Assembly (NCBI GenBank): GCA_017472565.1
Contig: JAFUPY010000054.1
Span: 1 to 64,000, forward strand
Direction of reading: 5' to 3'
DNA: 64,000 nt
Source of the DNA: Eubacterium sp.
GTDB taxonomy: Bacteria > Bacillota > Clostridia > Lachnospirales > Lachnospiraceae
The number at the start of each line of letters is the position of its first letter. The stretch's first letter is position 1. A program made the translations under genes and the position numbers. Positions 52,226-61,637 of this stretch are shown in pieces. A model generated the notes under the pieces. It did not search any database. It was not told the DNA's origin and was given only the letters and a program-made list of their open reading frames with translations.

Positions 52226-52266
52226 CGCAAAAACTCCTGTATCGCATCTGCTGTGATACAGGAGTC
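52226..52266 (-). terminator. Terminator after purD
   Basis: ACTCCTGTATC/GATACAGGAGT form an 11-bp stem, followed on the minus strand by TTTTTGC. It ends the pur cluster. Confidence 0.8.
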
Positions 52267-52286
52267 TGTCATTTTTTTATTATAGA

Positions 52287-53561
52287 TTACGCCTCGTCAA
52301 TCGCTTTGCCGATATCGTTACGCATGTATTTGTTTTCGAATGTTACCCATTCTGTTGCTGCGTATGCATTGGCTCTTGCTTCTTTTAAGGTTGCACCCTT
52401 TGCTGTGATGCCAAGAACACGTCCGCCGTTTGTAATAAACTTGCCATCTTCGTTTAACTTGGTGCCAGCGTGGAAGCAATAATATCCGTCCTCTGCATCA
52501 AACTTTTCTGTGCCTTCGATAAGTTTGCCCTTTTCGTATGCCAGTGGATATCCATCGCTTGCTAAAACGACACATACACAGGCATTGTCTTCGAATTCTA
52601 ATTTGATCTGATCCAAGGTGCCGTCAATGCAGGCATCCATCACATCCAGGATGTCATTCTTCATCCGAGGAAGAACTACCTGTGCTTCTGGATCGCCGAA
52701 ACGAGCATTGTATTCTAATACCTTTGGACCTTCTGGTGTAAGCATCAGACCAAAGAAGATGATTCCTTTGAACTCTCTGCCTTCTGCTGCCATGGCATCT
52801 ACCGTTGCCTGATAGATGTATTTCTTACAGAATTCATCCACTTTGGCTGTGTAGAATGGGCTTGGGGAGAAGGTTCCCATGCCGCCTGTATTTAAGCCCT
52901 GGTCGCCGTCTTTTGCACGTTTGTGATCCTGTGCAGAAGACATGATCTGGATTGTCTTGCCATCTACGTAAGAAAGAACAGAAACTTCACGGCCTGTCAT
53001 GAACTCTTCCACAACCATGTTGTTGCCGGCAGAACCGAACTTCTTATCTTCCATGATTTCCTTAACGCCAGCTTTTGCTTCCTCTAATGTCTGGCAGATA
53101 AGTACACCTTTTCCAAGCGCCAGACCATCTGCTTTTAAAACGATTGGCATCTTGGCTGTTTCCAAATATTCCAGAGCCTTTGCCGGGTCATCAAATGTTT
53201 CATAACCCGCGGTTGGAATATTATATTTTTTCATTAAATCTTTGGAGAACGCCTTGGAGCCTTCCAAGATAGCTGCATTTTTTCTTGGTCCGAATACTCT
53301 AAGACCTTCTGCTTCAAATGCATCAACCACACCGCCAACCAATGGATCGTCCATACCGATGATTGTCATGTCGATTGCATTTTCCTTTGCAAATCCTACT
53401 AATTTATCAAATTCCATAGCGCCGATTGGAACACATTCTGCAATCTGACCGATACCAGCGTTACCTGGTGCGCAGTAGATCTTTTCTGCCCGTGGGCTTT
53501 TTGCAACTGCTGTTGCGATTGCGTGTTCACGTCCGCCGCTTCCTACGATTAAAATTTTCAT
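52287..53561 (-). CDS. purD: Phosphoribosylamine-glycine ligase
   Basis: A 424-residue ATP-grasp enzyme that joins glycine to phosphoribosylamine, giving GAR, in step two of purine synthesis. 'ILIVGSGGREHAIATAVAKS' starts the N domain; 'LKADGLALGKGVLICQTLEE' and 'GVMLTPEGPKVLEYNARFGD'-like 'PKVLEYNARFGDPEAQVVLP' are the ATP-grasp blocks. The ATG at 53561 follows GGAGG. It is last in purE-purM-purN-purD, 77 nt after purN, with a hairpin between them. Confidence 0.95.
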   Translation of the reverse strand: MKILIVGSGGREHAIATAVAKSPRAEKIYCAPGNAGIGQIAECVPIGAMEFDKLVGFAKENAIDMTIIGMDDPLVGGVVDAFEAEGLRVFGPRKNAAILEGSKAFSKDLMKKYNIPTAGYETFDDPAKALEYLETAKMPIVLKADGLALGKGVLICQTLEEAKAGVKEIMEDKKFGSAGNNMVVEEFMTGREVSVLSYVDGKTIQIMSSAQDHKRAKDGDQGLNTGGMGTFSPSPFYTAKVDEFCKKYIYQATVDAMAAEGREFKGIIFFGLMLTPEGPKVLEYNARFGDPEAQVVLPRMKNDILDVMDACIDGTLDQIKLEFEDNACVCVVLASDGYPLAYEKGKLIEGTEKFDAEDGYYCFHAGTKLNEDGKFITNGGRVLGITAKGATLKEARANAYAATEWVTFENKYMRNDIGKAIDEA

Positions 53562-53598
53562 GTGGAGACCTCCTTGAAAATAGATCTTATGATACGAC

Positions 53599-53631
53599 AA
53601 CGTTGCGTGGGATTTTTACCCACACGACGTT
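53599..53631 (-). promoter_or_regulatory. Hairpin between purN and purD
   Basis: AACGTTGCGTGGG/CCCACACGACGTT form a 13-bp stem with two G-U or mismatched positions. No T run follows on either strand, so it may protect or balance the mRNA rather than end it. Confidence 0.45.
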
Positions 53632-53638
53632 ATGTAAA

Positions 53639-54265
53639 CTATTCAGAAATAACTGCCAGACCGTCGACCACAGAAACTTTTCCGTTTGCAATCAGGTCGA
53701 TTGCCTTTGGCATAATCACCCATTCTGCCTGTTCCATCACTCTGCGCTGAAGCACTTCTGGTGTATCACCTGGCTGCACTTCTACTGCTTTCTGCAGGAT
53801 GATTGGGCCTGTATCTGTGCCCTCATCTACAAAATGGCAGGTGGCGCCTGTTACTTTTACCCCTCTTGCAAGAACGCCTTCATGGACTTTCAGCCCATAA
53901 TAGCCTGTCCCGCAAAAAGACGGAATCAGGGATGGATGAATATTGATAATCCGATTTCTGTACTTCTGAATCATGATTTCTGGAATCACGACCAGATAGC
54001 CAGCCAATACGATCAAGTCTGCCTGCACTTCCGCAAGTGCTGCAAGCAGTGCTTCGTGAAACGCCGGGCGGTCTGCATAATCTTTTGGAGAAATGCAGAT
54101 TGCCGGGATTCCATGCTTTTTGGCACGCTCTAAGGCATAGGCATTTTTATTGTTACTGATGACAGAAACAATCTCTGTATTGGTGATAGTTCCTGCATCG
54201 ATGGCATCAATGATTGCCTGAAGGTTGGTTCCGCCGCCGGAAACCAGTACTGCAACTCTTAACAT
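53639..54265 (-). CDS. purN: Phosphoribosylglycinamide formyltransferase
   Basis: A 208-residue GAR transformylase that adds a formyl group from 10-formyl-THF to GAR. '[20 protein letters not shown]' begins the Rossmann-like fold; '[16 protein letters not shown]' and '[20 protein letters not shown]' hold the catalytic Asn-His and '[17 protein letters not shown]' the Asp. It overlaps purM by 7 nt. Confidence 0.95.
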   Translation of the reverse strand: MLRVAVLVSGGGTNLQAIIDAIDAGTITNTEIVSVISNNKNAYALERAKKHGIPAICISPKDYADRPAFHEALLAALAEVQADLIVLAGYLVVIPEIMIQKYRNRIINIHPSLIPSFCGTGYYGLKVHEGVLARGVKVTGATCHFVDEGTDTGPIILQKAVEVQPGDTPEVLQRRVMEQAEWVIMPKAIDLIANGKVSVVDGLAVISE

Positions 54266-55284
54266 ACAGTAACTCCTTTTTCTCCGTCTTCAATCCGACC
54301 TACGATGTAAGGTGTTTCGCCAGCTGCTTTGATCGCTTCCATTGCTTTCTCAACGTCTGCTGGATCAACTGCAACAATCATACCAAGACCCATATTGTAT
54401 GTATTGTACATCATCTGTTCTGCGATACCGCCTTCACGTGCTAACATAGTGAAGATTGGTGGAATTGGATAGCTGTCTTTTTTCACAACCGCATGTTTGC
54501 CTTCTGGAAGCATACGAGGAATATTTTCATAGAAGCCGCCGCCTGTAATATGGCTGCAAGCCTTAACAGTTACACCATTTTCTTTGATAGAACGAAGGGC
54601 TTTTACATAGATTTTGGTTGGAGCAATCAGCGCTTCGCCTAATGTTTTGCCCAGTTCTTCATGGTATGTTTCGAGCACTTCTTTTTCCATCTTGAACACT
54701 TTGCGAACCAGAGAAAATCCGTTGGAGTGAACACCGGAGGAAGCCATACCAATGAGCACGTCACCAGCTTTTAAGTCCTTACCAGTAATCAAGTCTTTTT
54801 CATCCACAACGCCAACTGCAAAACCAGCCAGATCGTATTCGTCTTCTGGATAGAAACCTGGCATTTCTGCTGTTTCACCACCGATCAATGCTGCGCCAGC
54901 CTGTTTACAGCCATCCGCAACACCTTTTACGATGTCAGCGATTTTTTCCGGAAAATTCTTGCCACATGCAATGTAGTCAAGGAAGAATAATGGTTCTCCG
55001 CCTGCACATGCAATGTCGTTTACACACATAGCCACACAGTCAATACCTACGGTGTCATGTTTATCAAGAATAAATGCTAATTTCAACTTTGTACCAACGC
55101 CGTCTGTACCGGAAACCAGCGTTGGTTTTTCCATGTCTTTGAACTTTTCCATGGAGAATGCACCGGAAAATCCGCCTAAGTTTGATAACACTTCCGGACG
55201 CATTGTTTCCTGTACATGTTTTTTCATTAATTCTACTGATCTGTAACCAGCTTCAATATCTACGCCTGCGTTCTTATAATCCAT
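54259..55284 (-). CDS. purM: Phosphoribosylformylglycinamidine cyclo-ligase
   Basis: A 341-residue AIR synthetase that closes the imidazole ring of FGAM with ATP. '[20 protein letters not shown]' starts the protein; '[20 protein letters not shown]' and '[17 protein letters not shown]' are family blocks. The order purE-purM-purN is standard for Bacillota pur operons. Confidence 0.96.
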   Translation of the reverse strand: MDYKNAGVDIEAGYRSVELMKKHVQETMRPEVLSNLGGFSGAFSMEKFKDMEKPTLVSGTDGVGTKLKLAFILDKHDTVGIDCVAMCVNDIACAGGEPLFFLDYIACGKNFPEKIADIVKGVADGCKQAGAALIGGETAEMPGFYPEDEYDLAGFAVGVVDEKDLITGKDLKAGDVLIGMASSGVHSNGFSLVRKVFKMEKEVLETYHEELGKTLGEALIAPTKIYVKALRSIKENGVTVKACSHITGGGFYENIPRMLPEGKHAVVKKDSYPIPPIFTMLAREGGIAEQMMYNTYNMGLGMIVAVDPADVEKAMEAIKAAGETPYIVGRIEDGEKGVTVC

Positions 55285-55350
55285 TTTTAATCCTCCTGAG
55301 ACGTGAATGCACGTATCTTTATTATTCGTTAATAGTTATCATAAGTTGTT

Positions 55351-55854
55351 TTACAGAAAAACTTTGTAGCCTTCTGCCTGTAATTTATCATCTTTTGCCT
55401 GAACCTGATCTTTCTGCTCCACAGCAAAATCCTTAACCTTTGCTAACAGTTCTGGATCAGACATTGCCAACATCTTCACTGCTAAAATACCAGCATTTGC
55501 ACCGCCATTGATAGCAACGGTTGCTACTGGAACACCTGTTGGCATCTGTACAATGGAGTACAGAGAGTCAACACCGCCAAGATCTGATGTTTTCATAGGA
55601 ATACCGATAACTGGCATTGGGAAAATCGCTGCGCACATACCTGGAAGATGCGCTGCCTTTCCAGCTCCTGCAATGATAATCTTGTAGCCTTTTTCCTCTG
55701 CGGACTTTGCATATTCAAAAAACCGATCTGGCATACGATGCGCAGAAATAATGGTCATCTCATAATCGATGCCGAACTTTTCTAAAATCTCAGCAGCCTT
55801 CGCCATTACAGGCATATCAGAGTCGCTGCCCATTACAATTCCAACTTTTGCCAT
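55351..55854 (-). CDS. purE: N5-carboxyaminoimidazole ribonucleotide mutase
   Basis: A 167-residue class I PurE that moves the carboxyl group within N5-CAIR to give CAIR. 'VGIVMGSDSDMPVMAKAAEI' and 'SAHRMPDRFFEYA' with 'GAGKAAHLPGMCAA' are the active-site blocks. No purK gene is seen here. It is first in the cluster, so its upstream region (55855-56012) should hold the promoter; no riboswitch was recognised. Confidence 0.95.
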   Translation of the reverse strand: MAKVGIVMGSDSDMPVMAKAAEILEKFGIDYEMTIISAHRMPDRFFEYAKSAEEKGYKIIIAGAGKAAHLPGMCAAIFPMPVIGIPMKTSDLGGVDSLYSIVQMPTGVPVATVAINGGANAGILAVKMLAMSDPELLAKVKDFAVEQKDQVQAKDDKLQAEGYKVFL

Positions 55855-56012
55855 GATATCATGTCTCCTTTTACTCGGTAATTATTCCATGTGCAGGCAA
55901 AAATTACCCACACCTTTAAGCTTACTATGTTTTGCTGTGAAACACAACAAATGATAGGGATTTAACATAGTCATACAATGTAATCATAACCGAAAACACA
56001 GGCAAAATCTAA

Positions 56013-56617
56013 TTATGAATTGTGATATGTTTTATTAGTGATGCTTATGGTTGTTTTGGTATTTATAAGTTGCTTGTAAAATTTCGCTATTCGTTTATAG
56101 ATTCTGGCAAAATCAATCATACATTTTCTTTCAAAAATACCTACTGGGACAACATCTTCAAATCCATACAGCGAAACAGCATCCTCTTTTGTAAGGTCAT
56201 ACACACGAATCGTTTTTTTATCCGGATCGACAATCCAATACTCTCTTACGCCTGCGTTCTTGTATTTGAATATCTTTATGCCAATATCCTTTTTCCTGGT
56301 AGATGGAGACAACACCTCAACAACAAAATCCGGCGCGCCGTACACCCCTTTGATTCTAGTCTTGTCCTCATCACATGACACGCCTCTAACATCGCCCCTA
56401 TCTTTAAAGTAATAATCTGATGCACGCTGGTCGGTGCGGCCATGTAATAGATAACCCCATCAATCAACTCCACCCGAAGATTGTCTGGAATATTATAATA
56501 ATCCTTAACCGTAAACTCGCCCTGCTTTTTCTCCAACAGATAGGCTGGCGGCTCACAAACCGCATCCTGGTATTCACTTTTGTACTTGTTTAAAATTTCT
56601 TCAAATGTCATATACAT
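56013..56617 (-). pseudogene. Decayed Uma2-family nuclease-like gene
   Basis: Two overlapping frames together make a Uma2 (DUF820, PD-(D/E)XK-like) protein. The N-terminal part has 'YYNIPDNLRVELIDGVIYYM' and 'APTSVHQIITLKIG'; the C-terminal part begins near 56375 with 'YGAPDFVVEVLSPSTRKKDI' and 'IKIFKYKNAGVREYWIVDPD'. The join loses about 30 residues, including the central catalytic Asp region, and shifts the frame, so the gene is broken. Confidence 0.8.
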
Positions 56618-56838
56618 TCCCCTTTCCTATACAATCGTTTTGCTACTCGTTCTCATCATTATAAAAATGCATGCAAAAACAAAGCAGCATCACCTCCTGC
56701 CATTTCATGTTTTATTCAAGTTATATGTGCAATCTTTGGAACTCCTATGACCGAGTGGTCTGGAATATTAGAAATTCCGAATAATAGATATGAATCTCTC
56801 TCTTAAAGGAATTATACGATGTGGAGAAAGGGGATGCA

Positions 56839-56889
56839 ATGAGTTTATGGTCTTTTATAGGTGAAAACCCCTCTCTCGTATCTAAATAG
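56839..56889 (+). CDS. 16-residue mini-ORF
   Basis: GGAGAAAGGGGATGCA precedes an ATG; the frame reads 'MSLWSFIGENPSLVSK'. Its end lies in the 5' arm of the hairpin at 56868. It could be a leader-like peptide or the relic of a larger gene. Expression is not supported by anything else. Confidence 0.25.
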   Translation: MSLWSFIGENPSLVSK

Positions 56890-56903
56890 ATACGAGAGAG
56901 GGG
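56868..56903 (-). terminator. Terminator of ECF cassette 1
   Basis: CCCCTCTCTCGTATCT-AAAT-AGATACGAGAGAGGGG, a perfect 16-bp stem, 60 nt after the cassette 1 stop codon. It shares the 'TAGGGGAAT' tail with the other two cassette terminators. Confidence 0.75.
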
Positions 56904-56962
56904 GGTAGGGGAATGATTTTAAGATATAGAATTATGCTTTCTCTAATACTCTATTATGTGTG

Positions 56963-58267
56963 CTATTTCAAAAGGATTTCTTTTTTCGCGTTTGTTGCTC
57001 CTTCGCCACCATTTACGATAATACTGTGAACGTTTTCAAGATCTATACCTTTTCCAGAATACATTACAACATTTGCATCGAAAAGTTCATCGCCCCATAC
57101 ACTATCCAGTGGCCAGGATGCATATGGCTCGATATAGGTTCCGTCATCATAACAGATCTTGTATGTTTTTAGATAGGTTTTATGCTCCATAAGAATCTGG
57201 CTCACTACTACATCTTCCAGTTCTTCTTCAGTAAAGCCAAATTCGGTATGTTCCTTTTTCGCTTCTGCAAGTTTTTCGTTCCAAACCGCTTCTGTTACCA
57301 ATGCTTTCACAGAATCTTTATCAATTTCTCCAAGAATCGTCATATGAATTGGAGATAACACAACTTCTGTGAGATGTACTTTGATCCCATTGATATCTAG
57401 TGTTTCATCCACTGCATAAGAAACTCCTTTTTCTTCATATGCAAACTGCCAGGAGGTCTCCCAACTGCCGTCGTAGATTAATCTTAAGTCTCCTTCTTCC
57501 TCTTTTGGAAGTGCATTATAGAATGCCGGCATTTCTTCTTCTGATTTTAGTAGCAACTCATCACTGCAGATATACAAATTATTGATTGCCAAGTCAATAC
57601 GACAAACATTTAAGTTAACACCGCTCATTTCTAAAAGAAAAACAAGCTTTCCATCCTCAACAATTCCACCTAATCCAGCGAACTCCATAGGAGTAGGTGT
57701 CAAAAGCTCTTCTGAATCAATCACGCCATTTACATCTGTGACTTCAAGTTCAAAGTCTGCAAAATAATTATATTTATCAACTTCAAAACCTTCCGGAAGC
57801 TCATAATCTGTTTCGATGCGCACATACACATTGTTATTATCACCAAACGATTCTGTAACGGTCAAAGTGACATCTTTTGGTACTCCGCCCTCTTTTGCAA
57901 GGTAATCTGTTCCAGTGGAAGTGTCTGATGCATCAATCATTACATATCCATTGTCTAACTGAATCGTGTCTATAGCCTCTGCCTCGGTGACTCCTGCACG
58001 CTGTAAGAGTGCCCAATTCCAGTCATCCGATTTTGCTGCTCCAACACTGATAGTGCCTACTGCCAGCGCCGCCACAGCCGCAATGGCAATCCAACGCTTC
58101 TTAAACTTTGGTTTTCTATTTTTCACAAGTGCCACCTCCATTTTCTCCTGCTCTTTTTCCTGTGAAGTTTCACGCAAGATAATAGTAAGGGCATCCTCGG
58201 CAGCAATTGTCACCACTTCTGGTATTACTACTTCGTCTTTTAAAATATCTATCTTTTCTTTACTCAT
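56963..58267 (-). CDS. DUF4179-type anti-sigma-like membrane protein, cassette 1
   Basis: A 434-residue protein with a cytoplasmic N-terminus ('DILKDEVVIPEVVTIAAEDA'), a single membrane segment ('FKKRWIAIAAVAALAVGTIS', about 75-95) and a large extracytoplasmic region (about 100-434, DUF4179-like). It overlaps the sigma gene by 4 nt and is translationally coupled. It probably holds the sigma factor inactive until an outside signal arrives; that is the usual role of this gene position. Two paralogues follow in the window. Confidence 0.85.
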   Translation of the reverse strand: MSKEKIDILKDEVVIPEVVTIAAEDALTIILRETSQEKEQEKMEVALVKNRKPKFKKRWIAIAAVAALAVGTISVGAAKSDDWNWALLQRAGVTEAEAIDTIQLDNGYVMIDASDTSTGTDYLAKEGGVPKDVTLTVTESFGDNNNVYVRIETDYELPEGFEVDKYNYFADFELEVTDVNGVIDSEELLTPTPMEFAGLGGIVEDGKLVFLLEMSGVNLNVCRIDLAINNLYICSDELLLKSEEEMPAFYNALPKEEEGDLRLIYDGSWETSWQFAYEEKGVSYAVDETLDINGIKVHLTEVVLSPIHMTILGEIDKDSVKALVTEAVWNEKLAEAKKEHTEFGFTEEELEDVVVSQILMEHKTYLKTYKICYDDGTYIEPYASWPLDSVWGDELFDANVVMYSGKGIDLENVHSIIVNGGEGATNAKKEILLK

Positions 58268-58782
58268 ACTGATTTCTCCTCTTTGATTTCAGGATAATAC
58301 TCCGTTGCCAGCTTGCCGCGACTACGTGCCAGACTGCCACGAACGGTACTCTCCGGCATTTCAAGCATCTGGGCAATTTCGGAAGTTTTGAAACCTTCTA
58401 CATAGTACAGAATCACTACGATACGATCCTTTGGCTTCAGTCGCTCCAACACCTGATTCCATTCCAGATTAGCAAAACCAAGATCCGGCGCTGCTGTTTC
58501 CGGAACAGTCTCAACTAATACAAATTTCTGCTGCGCCCGCAGGATGTCATAGCACTTATTGATCAATATACGCGTCATCCATGTACGGAAATACTTGGCT
58601 TCCTCTAGCTGTGAAAGCTTTTCCCAACAAGTCAGAATCGTATCCTGAATGGCATCTGCGATATCCTCATCGGAATACAAGATGGCTCGTGCCGTCTTGT
58701 ACATATTTTGCATTTGATTTCGTATCAGTGTGGCGAACGCTTCTGCATCTTTTTGCATCGCTTGTTTTACTAAATATTCCAT
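58264..58782 (-). CDS. ECF RNA polymerase sigma factor, cassette 1
   Basis: A 172-residue ECF sigma-70-family factor: region 2 (about 10-75, 'DEDIADAIQDTILTCWEKLS', 'RTWMTRILINKCYDIL') and region 4 (about 105-160, 'VVILYYVEGFKTSEIAQMLE', 'STVRGSLARSRGKL'). It directs RNA polymerase to its own target promoters, which probably include the motif at 58859-58877 upstream. All three paralogues in the window have the same length. Confidence 0.93.
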   Translation of the reverse strand: MEYLVKQAMQKDAEAFATLIRNQMQNMYKTARAILYSDEDIADAIQDTILTCWEKLSQLEEAKYFRTWMTRILINKCYDILRAQQKFVLVETVPETAAPDLGFANLEWNQVLERLKPKDRIVVILYYVEGFKTSEIAQMLEMPESTVRGSLARSRGKLATEYYPEIKEEKSV

Positions 58783-58858
58783 GTGTTACCTCTTGCGTAA
58801 AACGAACAACTTGTGTGTTTACTATGTATAGAAACGTATTTGAGATCTCATTTTTATC

Positions 58859-58899
58859 TGTTTCTATTCATTAGACGTTAAAATGATAGAAAATGTCCA
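58859..58899 (-). promoter_or_regulatory. Conserved ECF promoter motif, cassette 1
   Basis: Minus-strand CGTCTAATGAATAGAAACA with an upstream ACATTTTCT-type -35. The same arrangement is found at 60789 and 63669. Confidence 0.6.
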
Positions 58900-58968
58900 G
58901 TTGCTTGTTGATATTTTTTATCATTTGCAAATTATAATATAAAACAACAAAATCTTTCCCATACATTC

Positions 58969-59019
58969 AAAAAACTCCCCGCCCGCATTCAAAACACAGG
59001 CAAGGGAGTTAGGGGAATT
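58969..59019 (-). terminator. Cassette 2 terminator, repeat copy 1
   Basis: A 51-bp element that is 48/51 identical to 61801-61851. On the minus strand an AACTCCC/GGGAGTT stem is followed by TTTTTTG. It lies about 50 nt after the cassette 2 stop codon. Confidence 0.7.
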
Positions 59020-59067
59020 GGACATATTTACTTTATACTAATCTTATTTCAAATCAATAATATCTTT

Positions 59068-60207
59068 TTATGGAAGCGGAACTACGACAAAGTCTTCTAC
59101 TGTTGGATTTTCTTTATTATATACATCCCACGCATCTCCTTCTTCAATAAACAGGATAGAATCTATCTCGTATAAATCTACGATAGTTCCGAATCCATAA
59201 AATTCATCTCGTCCTGTTCTGGATTTATTGAAGGTACCACTACCACTGCCGGCACTTGCCTGAATAATTGTTCCATCACTCATAAGGAATCCATAATAGC
59301 CCACATAATAATCACCGCCATCTTCCGGATCATCCCAATCAGCTAACATCTGCTCTGGATCAGCGTGTGTACTTGACATCTTGATAGAAAGTGGTGTAAT
59401 CACAACACTATCCAACGTAATATCTGGATTTCCAGTTGGTCCAGACAATTCATATGCCAGTTCCTGTGAGCCTCCATTTAATACAAATTCAAAATACCAT
59501 TCACCTTCTACCTCGTTAATAATCTCCGTAGGTGCACTACCCTCCGCTTTTTCAGCCATCTCTTCCTCGGTGAACCATCTGCTAATCTGTACATCTTTCA
59601 TATTGACACGCATTGTTTTTCCTACAATATCAATATTCTTCATATCACCTTCCCACAGATATAACATTTTTCCAGTTTCTTCATCTACACCGAGATATTG
59701 TCCATAGGTACCTCTGTGAATATCACCACCAACAATATCAATATCCCATTCTTCAAAACTAAGCCACTGATCACCTGTTGGATACTCCACACCTTCTATC
59801 CCCAGGACAACAAAATAATAGTTAGAGTCACAGATTACCTGCTCCACAGAAACCGTTACGCCATTCTGTGTTACTGCATCTTGAAGAGTTGTTCCTAATC
59901 CGTATTTTTCTAATGCTTCTTTTTGCGACTCAGAAATAAACATTTCATCTTCTACTGGTGCAAACCAGTTAAAGTTGGTACCTGCGCCTACACTTAATAC
60001 ACCAACCGCCAACGCTGCCACTGCCACCAAGGCAATCCAACGCTTCTTGAATCCGTTTCGTTTTCTTACTGCTGGCATTGCCTGAATTTTTTCATTTTCC
60101 TTCTGTTTGCCTTCTTCTAAAATTTTTGCAAAGGTTTCTTTTGTAGCACTCATCACCACATCCGAAATCTCTACTTCGCTTTTTAAGATATCAATTTTGT
60201 CTTTCAT
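59068..60207 (-). CDS. DUF4179-type anti-sigma-like membrane protein, cassette 2
   Basis: A 379-residue paralogue of cassette 1: cytoplasmic start ('DILKSEVEISDVVMSATKET'), membrane segment ('FKKRWIALVAVAALAVGVLS', about 55-75), then a large outer domain ('VSVEQVICDSNYYFVVLGIE', 'VVITPLSIKMSSTHAD'). It overlaps its sigma gene by 4 nt. Confidence 0.83.
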   Translation of the reverse strand: MKDKIDILKSEVEISDVVMSATKETFAKILEEGKQKENEKIQAMPAVRKRNGFKKRWIALVAVAALAVGVLSVGAGTNFNWFAPVEDEMFISESQKEALEKYGLGTTLQDAVTQNGVTVSVEQVICDSNYYFVVLGIEGVEYPTGDQWLSFEEWDIDIVGGDIHRGTYGQYLGVDEETGKMLYLWEGDMKNIDIVGKTMRVNMKDVQISRWFTEEEMAEKAEGSAPTEIINEVEGEWYFEFVLNGGSQELAYELSGPTGNPDITLDSVVITPLSIKMSSTHADPEQMLADWDDPEDGGDYYVGYYGFLMSDGTIIQASAGSGSGTFNKSRTGRDEFYGFGTIVDLYEIDSILFIEEGDAWDVYNKENPTVEDFVVVPLP

Positions 60208-60722
60208 ACTGAATTCCTCCTTTTGAGGTCTGGATAATAATCTCTCGCCAATTTCTCTTTGCTGCGGCTTAATCTCGTTCGAACCGAACTTTCCTGAATT
60301 CCTAGCATTTCTGCAATTTCCGACGTCTTAAATCCTTCTACATAATAGAGAATTACGACGATTCTATACTTCTCATCAAGGGAATTTAAGACTTCCTCCC
60401 ATTCCAGATTTGCAAATCCCAAATCTGTTTTTGGAACTTCAGGCAGTTCCTCGACCAATACAAATTTCTGCTTCTGTCTGAGAATATCATTGCATTTGTT
60501 GATCAGAATACGTATTAACCAGGTTCGAAAAAAACGTTCTTCCTCCAATTGATGAATCTTTTCCCAACAGGTGAGAATCGTCTCTTGAAATGCATCTGCG
60601 ATATCTTCTTCTGACGAAAGCATCGCCTTTGCAATTTTATACATGCTTTGCAGTTGTTGCTGCATCAACTCTACAAAGCATTCCGCATCATGCGCCTTGG
60701 CTTTTTTTATCAAACTGTTCAT
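60204..60722 (-). CDS. ECF RNA polymerase sigma factor, cassette 2
   Basis: A 172-residue ECF sigma factor with region 2 ('EEDIADAFQETILTCWEKIH', 'FFRTWLIRILINKCNDIL') and region 4 ('IVVILYYVEGFKTSEIAEML'). The ATG at 60722 follows GAGAGGAAC. It is close to the cassette 1 and 3 sigma factors, so promoter overlap is likely. Confidence 0.93.
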   Translation of the reverse strand: MNSLIKKAKAHDAECFVELMQQQLQSMYKIAKAMLSSEEDIADAFQETILTCWEKIHQLEEERFFRTWLIRILINKCNDILRQKQKFVLVEELPEVPKTDLGFANLEWEEVLNSLDEKYRIVVILYYVEGFKTSEIAEMLGIQESSVRTRLSRSKEKLARDYYPDLKRRNSV

Positions 60723-60788
60723 AATTGTTCCTCTCGTGCACTGTTCCACATGTAGTAAAACCGGTTCGACTATTTCCTTTATTTTACA

Positions 60789-60825
60789 TGCTTCTACTCT
60801 TTAGACGGAAGTGTGAAAGAAAATG
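60789..60825 (-). promoter_or_regulatory. Conserved ECF promoter motif, cassette 2
   Basis: Minus-strand CGTCTAAAGAGTAGAAGCA with CCATTTTCT upstream, the same spacing as the other two cassettes. Confidence 0.6.
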
Positions 60826-60904
60826 GCTCATAGAAATTAGGATTTTTTCTCAAAGTTTTTTATCAGTTTCTCAGTTTTTTCTAATTGTTTTTGCATCAAA
60901 AAAT

Positions 60905-60920
60905 CCCCTCGTTTGAGGGG
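60905..60920 (-). terminator. Terminator after the ParE-like toxin gene
   Basis: CCCCTC-GTTT-GAGGGG, a 6-bp stem; on the minus strand ATTTTTTG follows. It lies about 35 nt after the stop codon. Confidence 0.6.
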
Positions 60921-60954
60921 ACTCTAGAATCAAATGAATTTTTCATTCAATATA

Positions 60955-61302
60955 TTACTCTTTCCAATAATCATATGTTTCTTGTTGAGTCGTTTTGATT
61001 CCAAAAAGTTCATACATAAAATCTTCTCGTTCATGAAACATTTCTACGATTATTATTTTGTCATCTTCGATACGATAAAATAAATAATTATGGCTGATAT
61101 ATAAGTACCTGTAATCACATTCTACGCCATACACTGCAGATACCGATATTCCTTTTTCTTCAAATAACATTAAAGATTTGACAGCTCTTGTAATTTTTGA
61201 AATGACTTCCTTTGCCTTCTCTGTACCAAAACGTGCCATTAAATCGTTTCTTAAAATCATCAACTTTTTTCTTACAAACAGGGAATACTCACCCCTTTTC
61301 AA
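60955..61302 (-). CDS. RelE/ParE-type toxin
   Basis: A 115-residue protein with the RelE/ParE fold: 'LVRKKLMILRND'-like start, 'YLYISHNYLFYRIEDDKIII' and 'EMFHEREDFMYELFG' near the C-terminus, the conserved toxin pattern. These toxins cut mRNA at the ribosome or block gyrase. It follows the Phd-type antitoxin gene by 2 nt. The pair sits between ECF cassettes. Confidence 0.82.
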   Translation of the reverse strand: MKRGEYSLFVRKKLMILRNDLMARFGTEKAKEVISKITRAVKSLMLFEEKGISVSAVYGVECDYRYLYISHNYLFYRIEDDKIIIVEMFHEREDFMYELFGIKTTQQETYDYWKE

Positions 61303-61304
61303 AA

Positions 61305-61559
61305 TTATACCCCCAATTCTGCTTCTAACTCATCTGCAGAAATTGTGCCATGTTCTCGAATAGATACTTCCGCTTCTTCGAGCTTACTCATTAACGTGTG
61401 TAGTGCTTTTATTTTATCCAATTCATCCAACTCCTTCATGTCGATAATTGCACACTCTCCATGTCCATTTCTAGTCAGATATACTCTGTTACCATAAGTT
61501 ACTTCATTAATTACCGCGGTATAATTTCTCAAATCTGATATTGGTTTAATATTTGGCAT
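61305..61559 (-). CDS. Phd/YefM-type antitoxin
   Basis: An 84-residue antitoxin with the Phd/YefM DNA-binding start ('IKPISDLRNYTAVINEVTYG', 'RVYLTRNGHGECAIIDM') and a C-terminal helix that should cover the toxin. The ATG at 61559 follows AGGAGGGAT; the longer frame to 61664 lacks support. It has its own promoter with an 18-bp palindrome upstream, so it is probably autoregulated. Confidence 0.85.
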   Translation of the reverse strand: MPNIKPISDLRNYTAVINEVTYGNRVYLTRNGHGECAIIDMKELDELDKIKALHTLMSKLEEAEVSIREHGTISADELEAELGV

Positions 61560-61590
61560 TTGGATCCCTCCTACTTTCTTTTCCAATAAT

Positions 61591-61637
61591 ATTATACCGT
61601 TTCTTTGCTTTTTCGCAACAAATTTACATGTAAATTT
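61591..61637 (-). promoter_or_regulatory. Promoter and operator of the Phd/ParE pair
   Basis: Minus-strand TTGCGA-N16-TATAAT (61591-61618), with the perfect palindrome AAATTTACATGTAAATTT (61620-61637) directly upstream. Confidence 0.65.

Larger units (their letters stand above)
56618..56962. other. Intergenic stretch with a mini-ORF and hairpin
   Basis: No full gene. It holds a 16-codon plus-strand frame with a strong site (56839-56889) and the perfect 16-bp hairpin at 56868-56903. Confidence 0.5.

Noticed and set aside
55855..56012. Purine riboswitch or PurR box before purE
   Set aside because: No purine-aptamer core was seen. One CCGAA-like match is too weak to call a PurR box.
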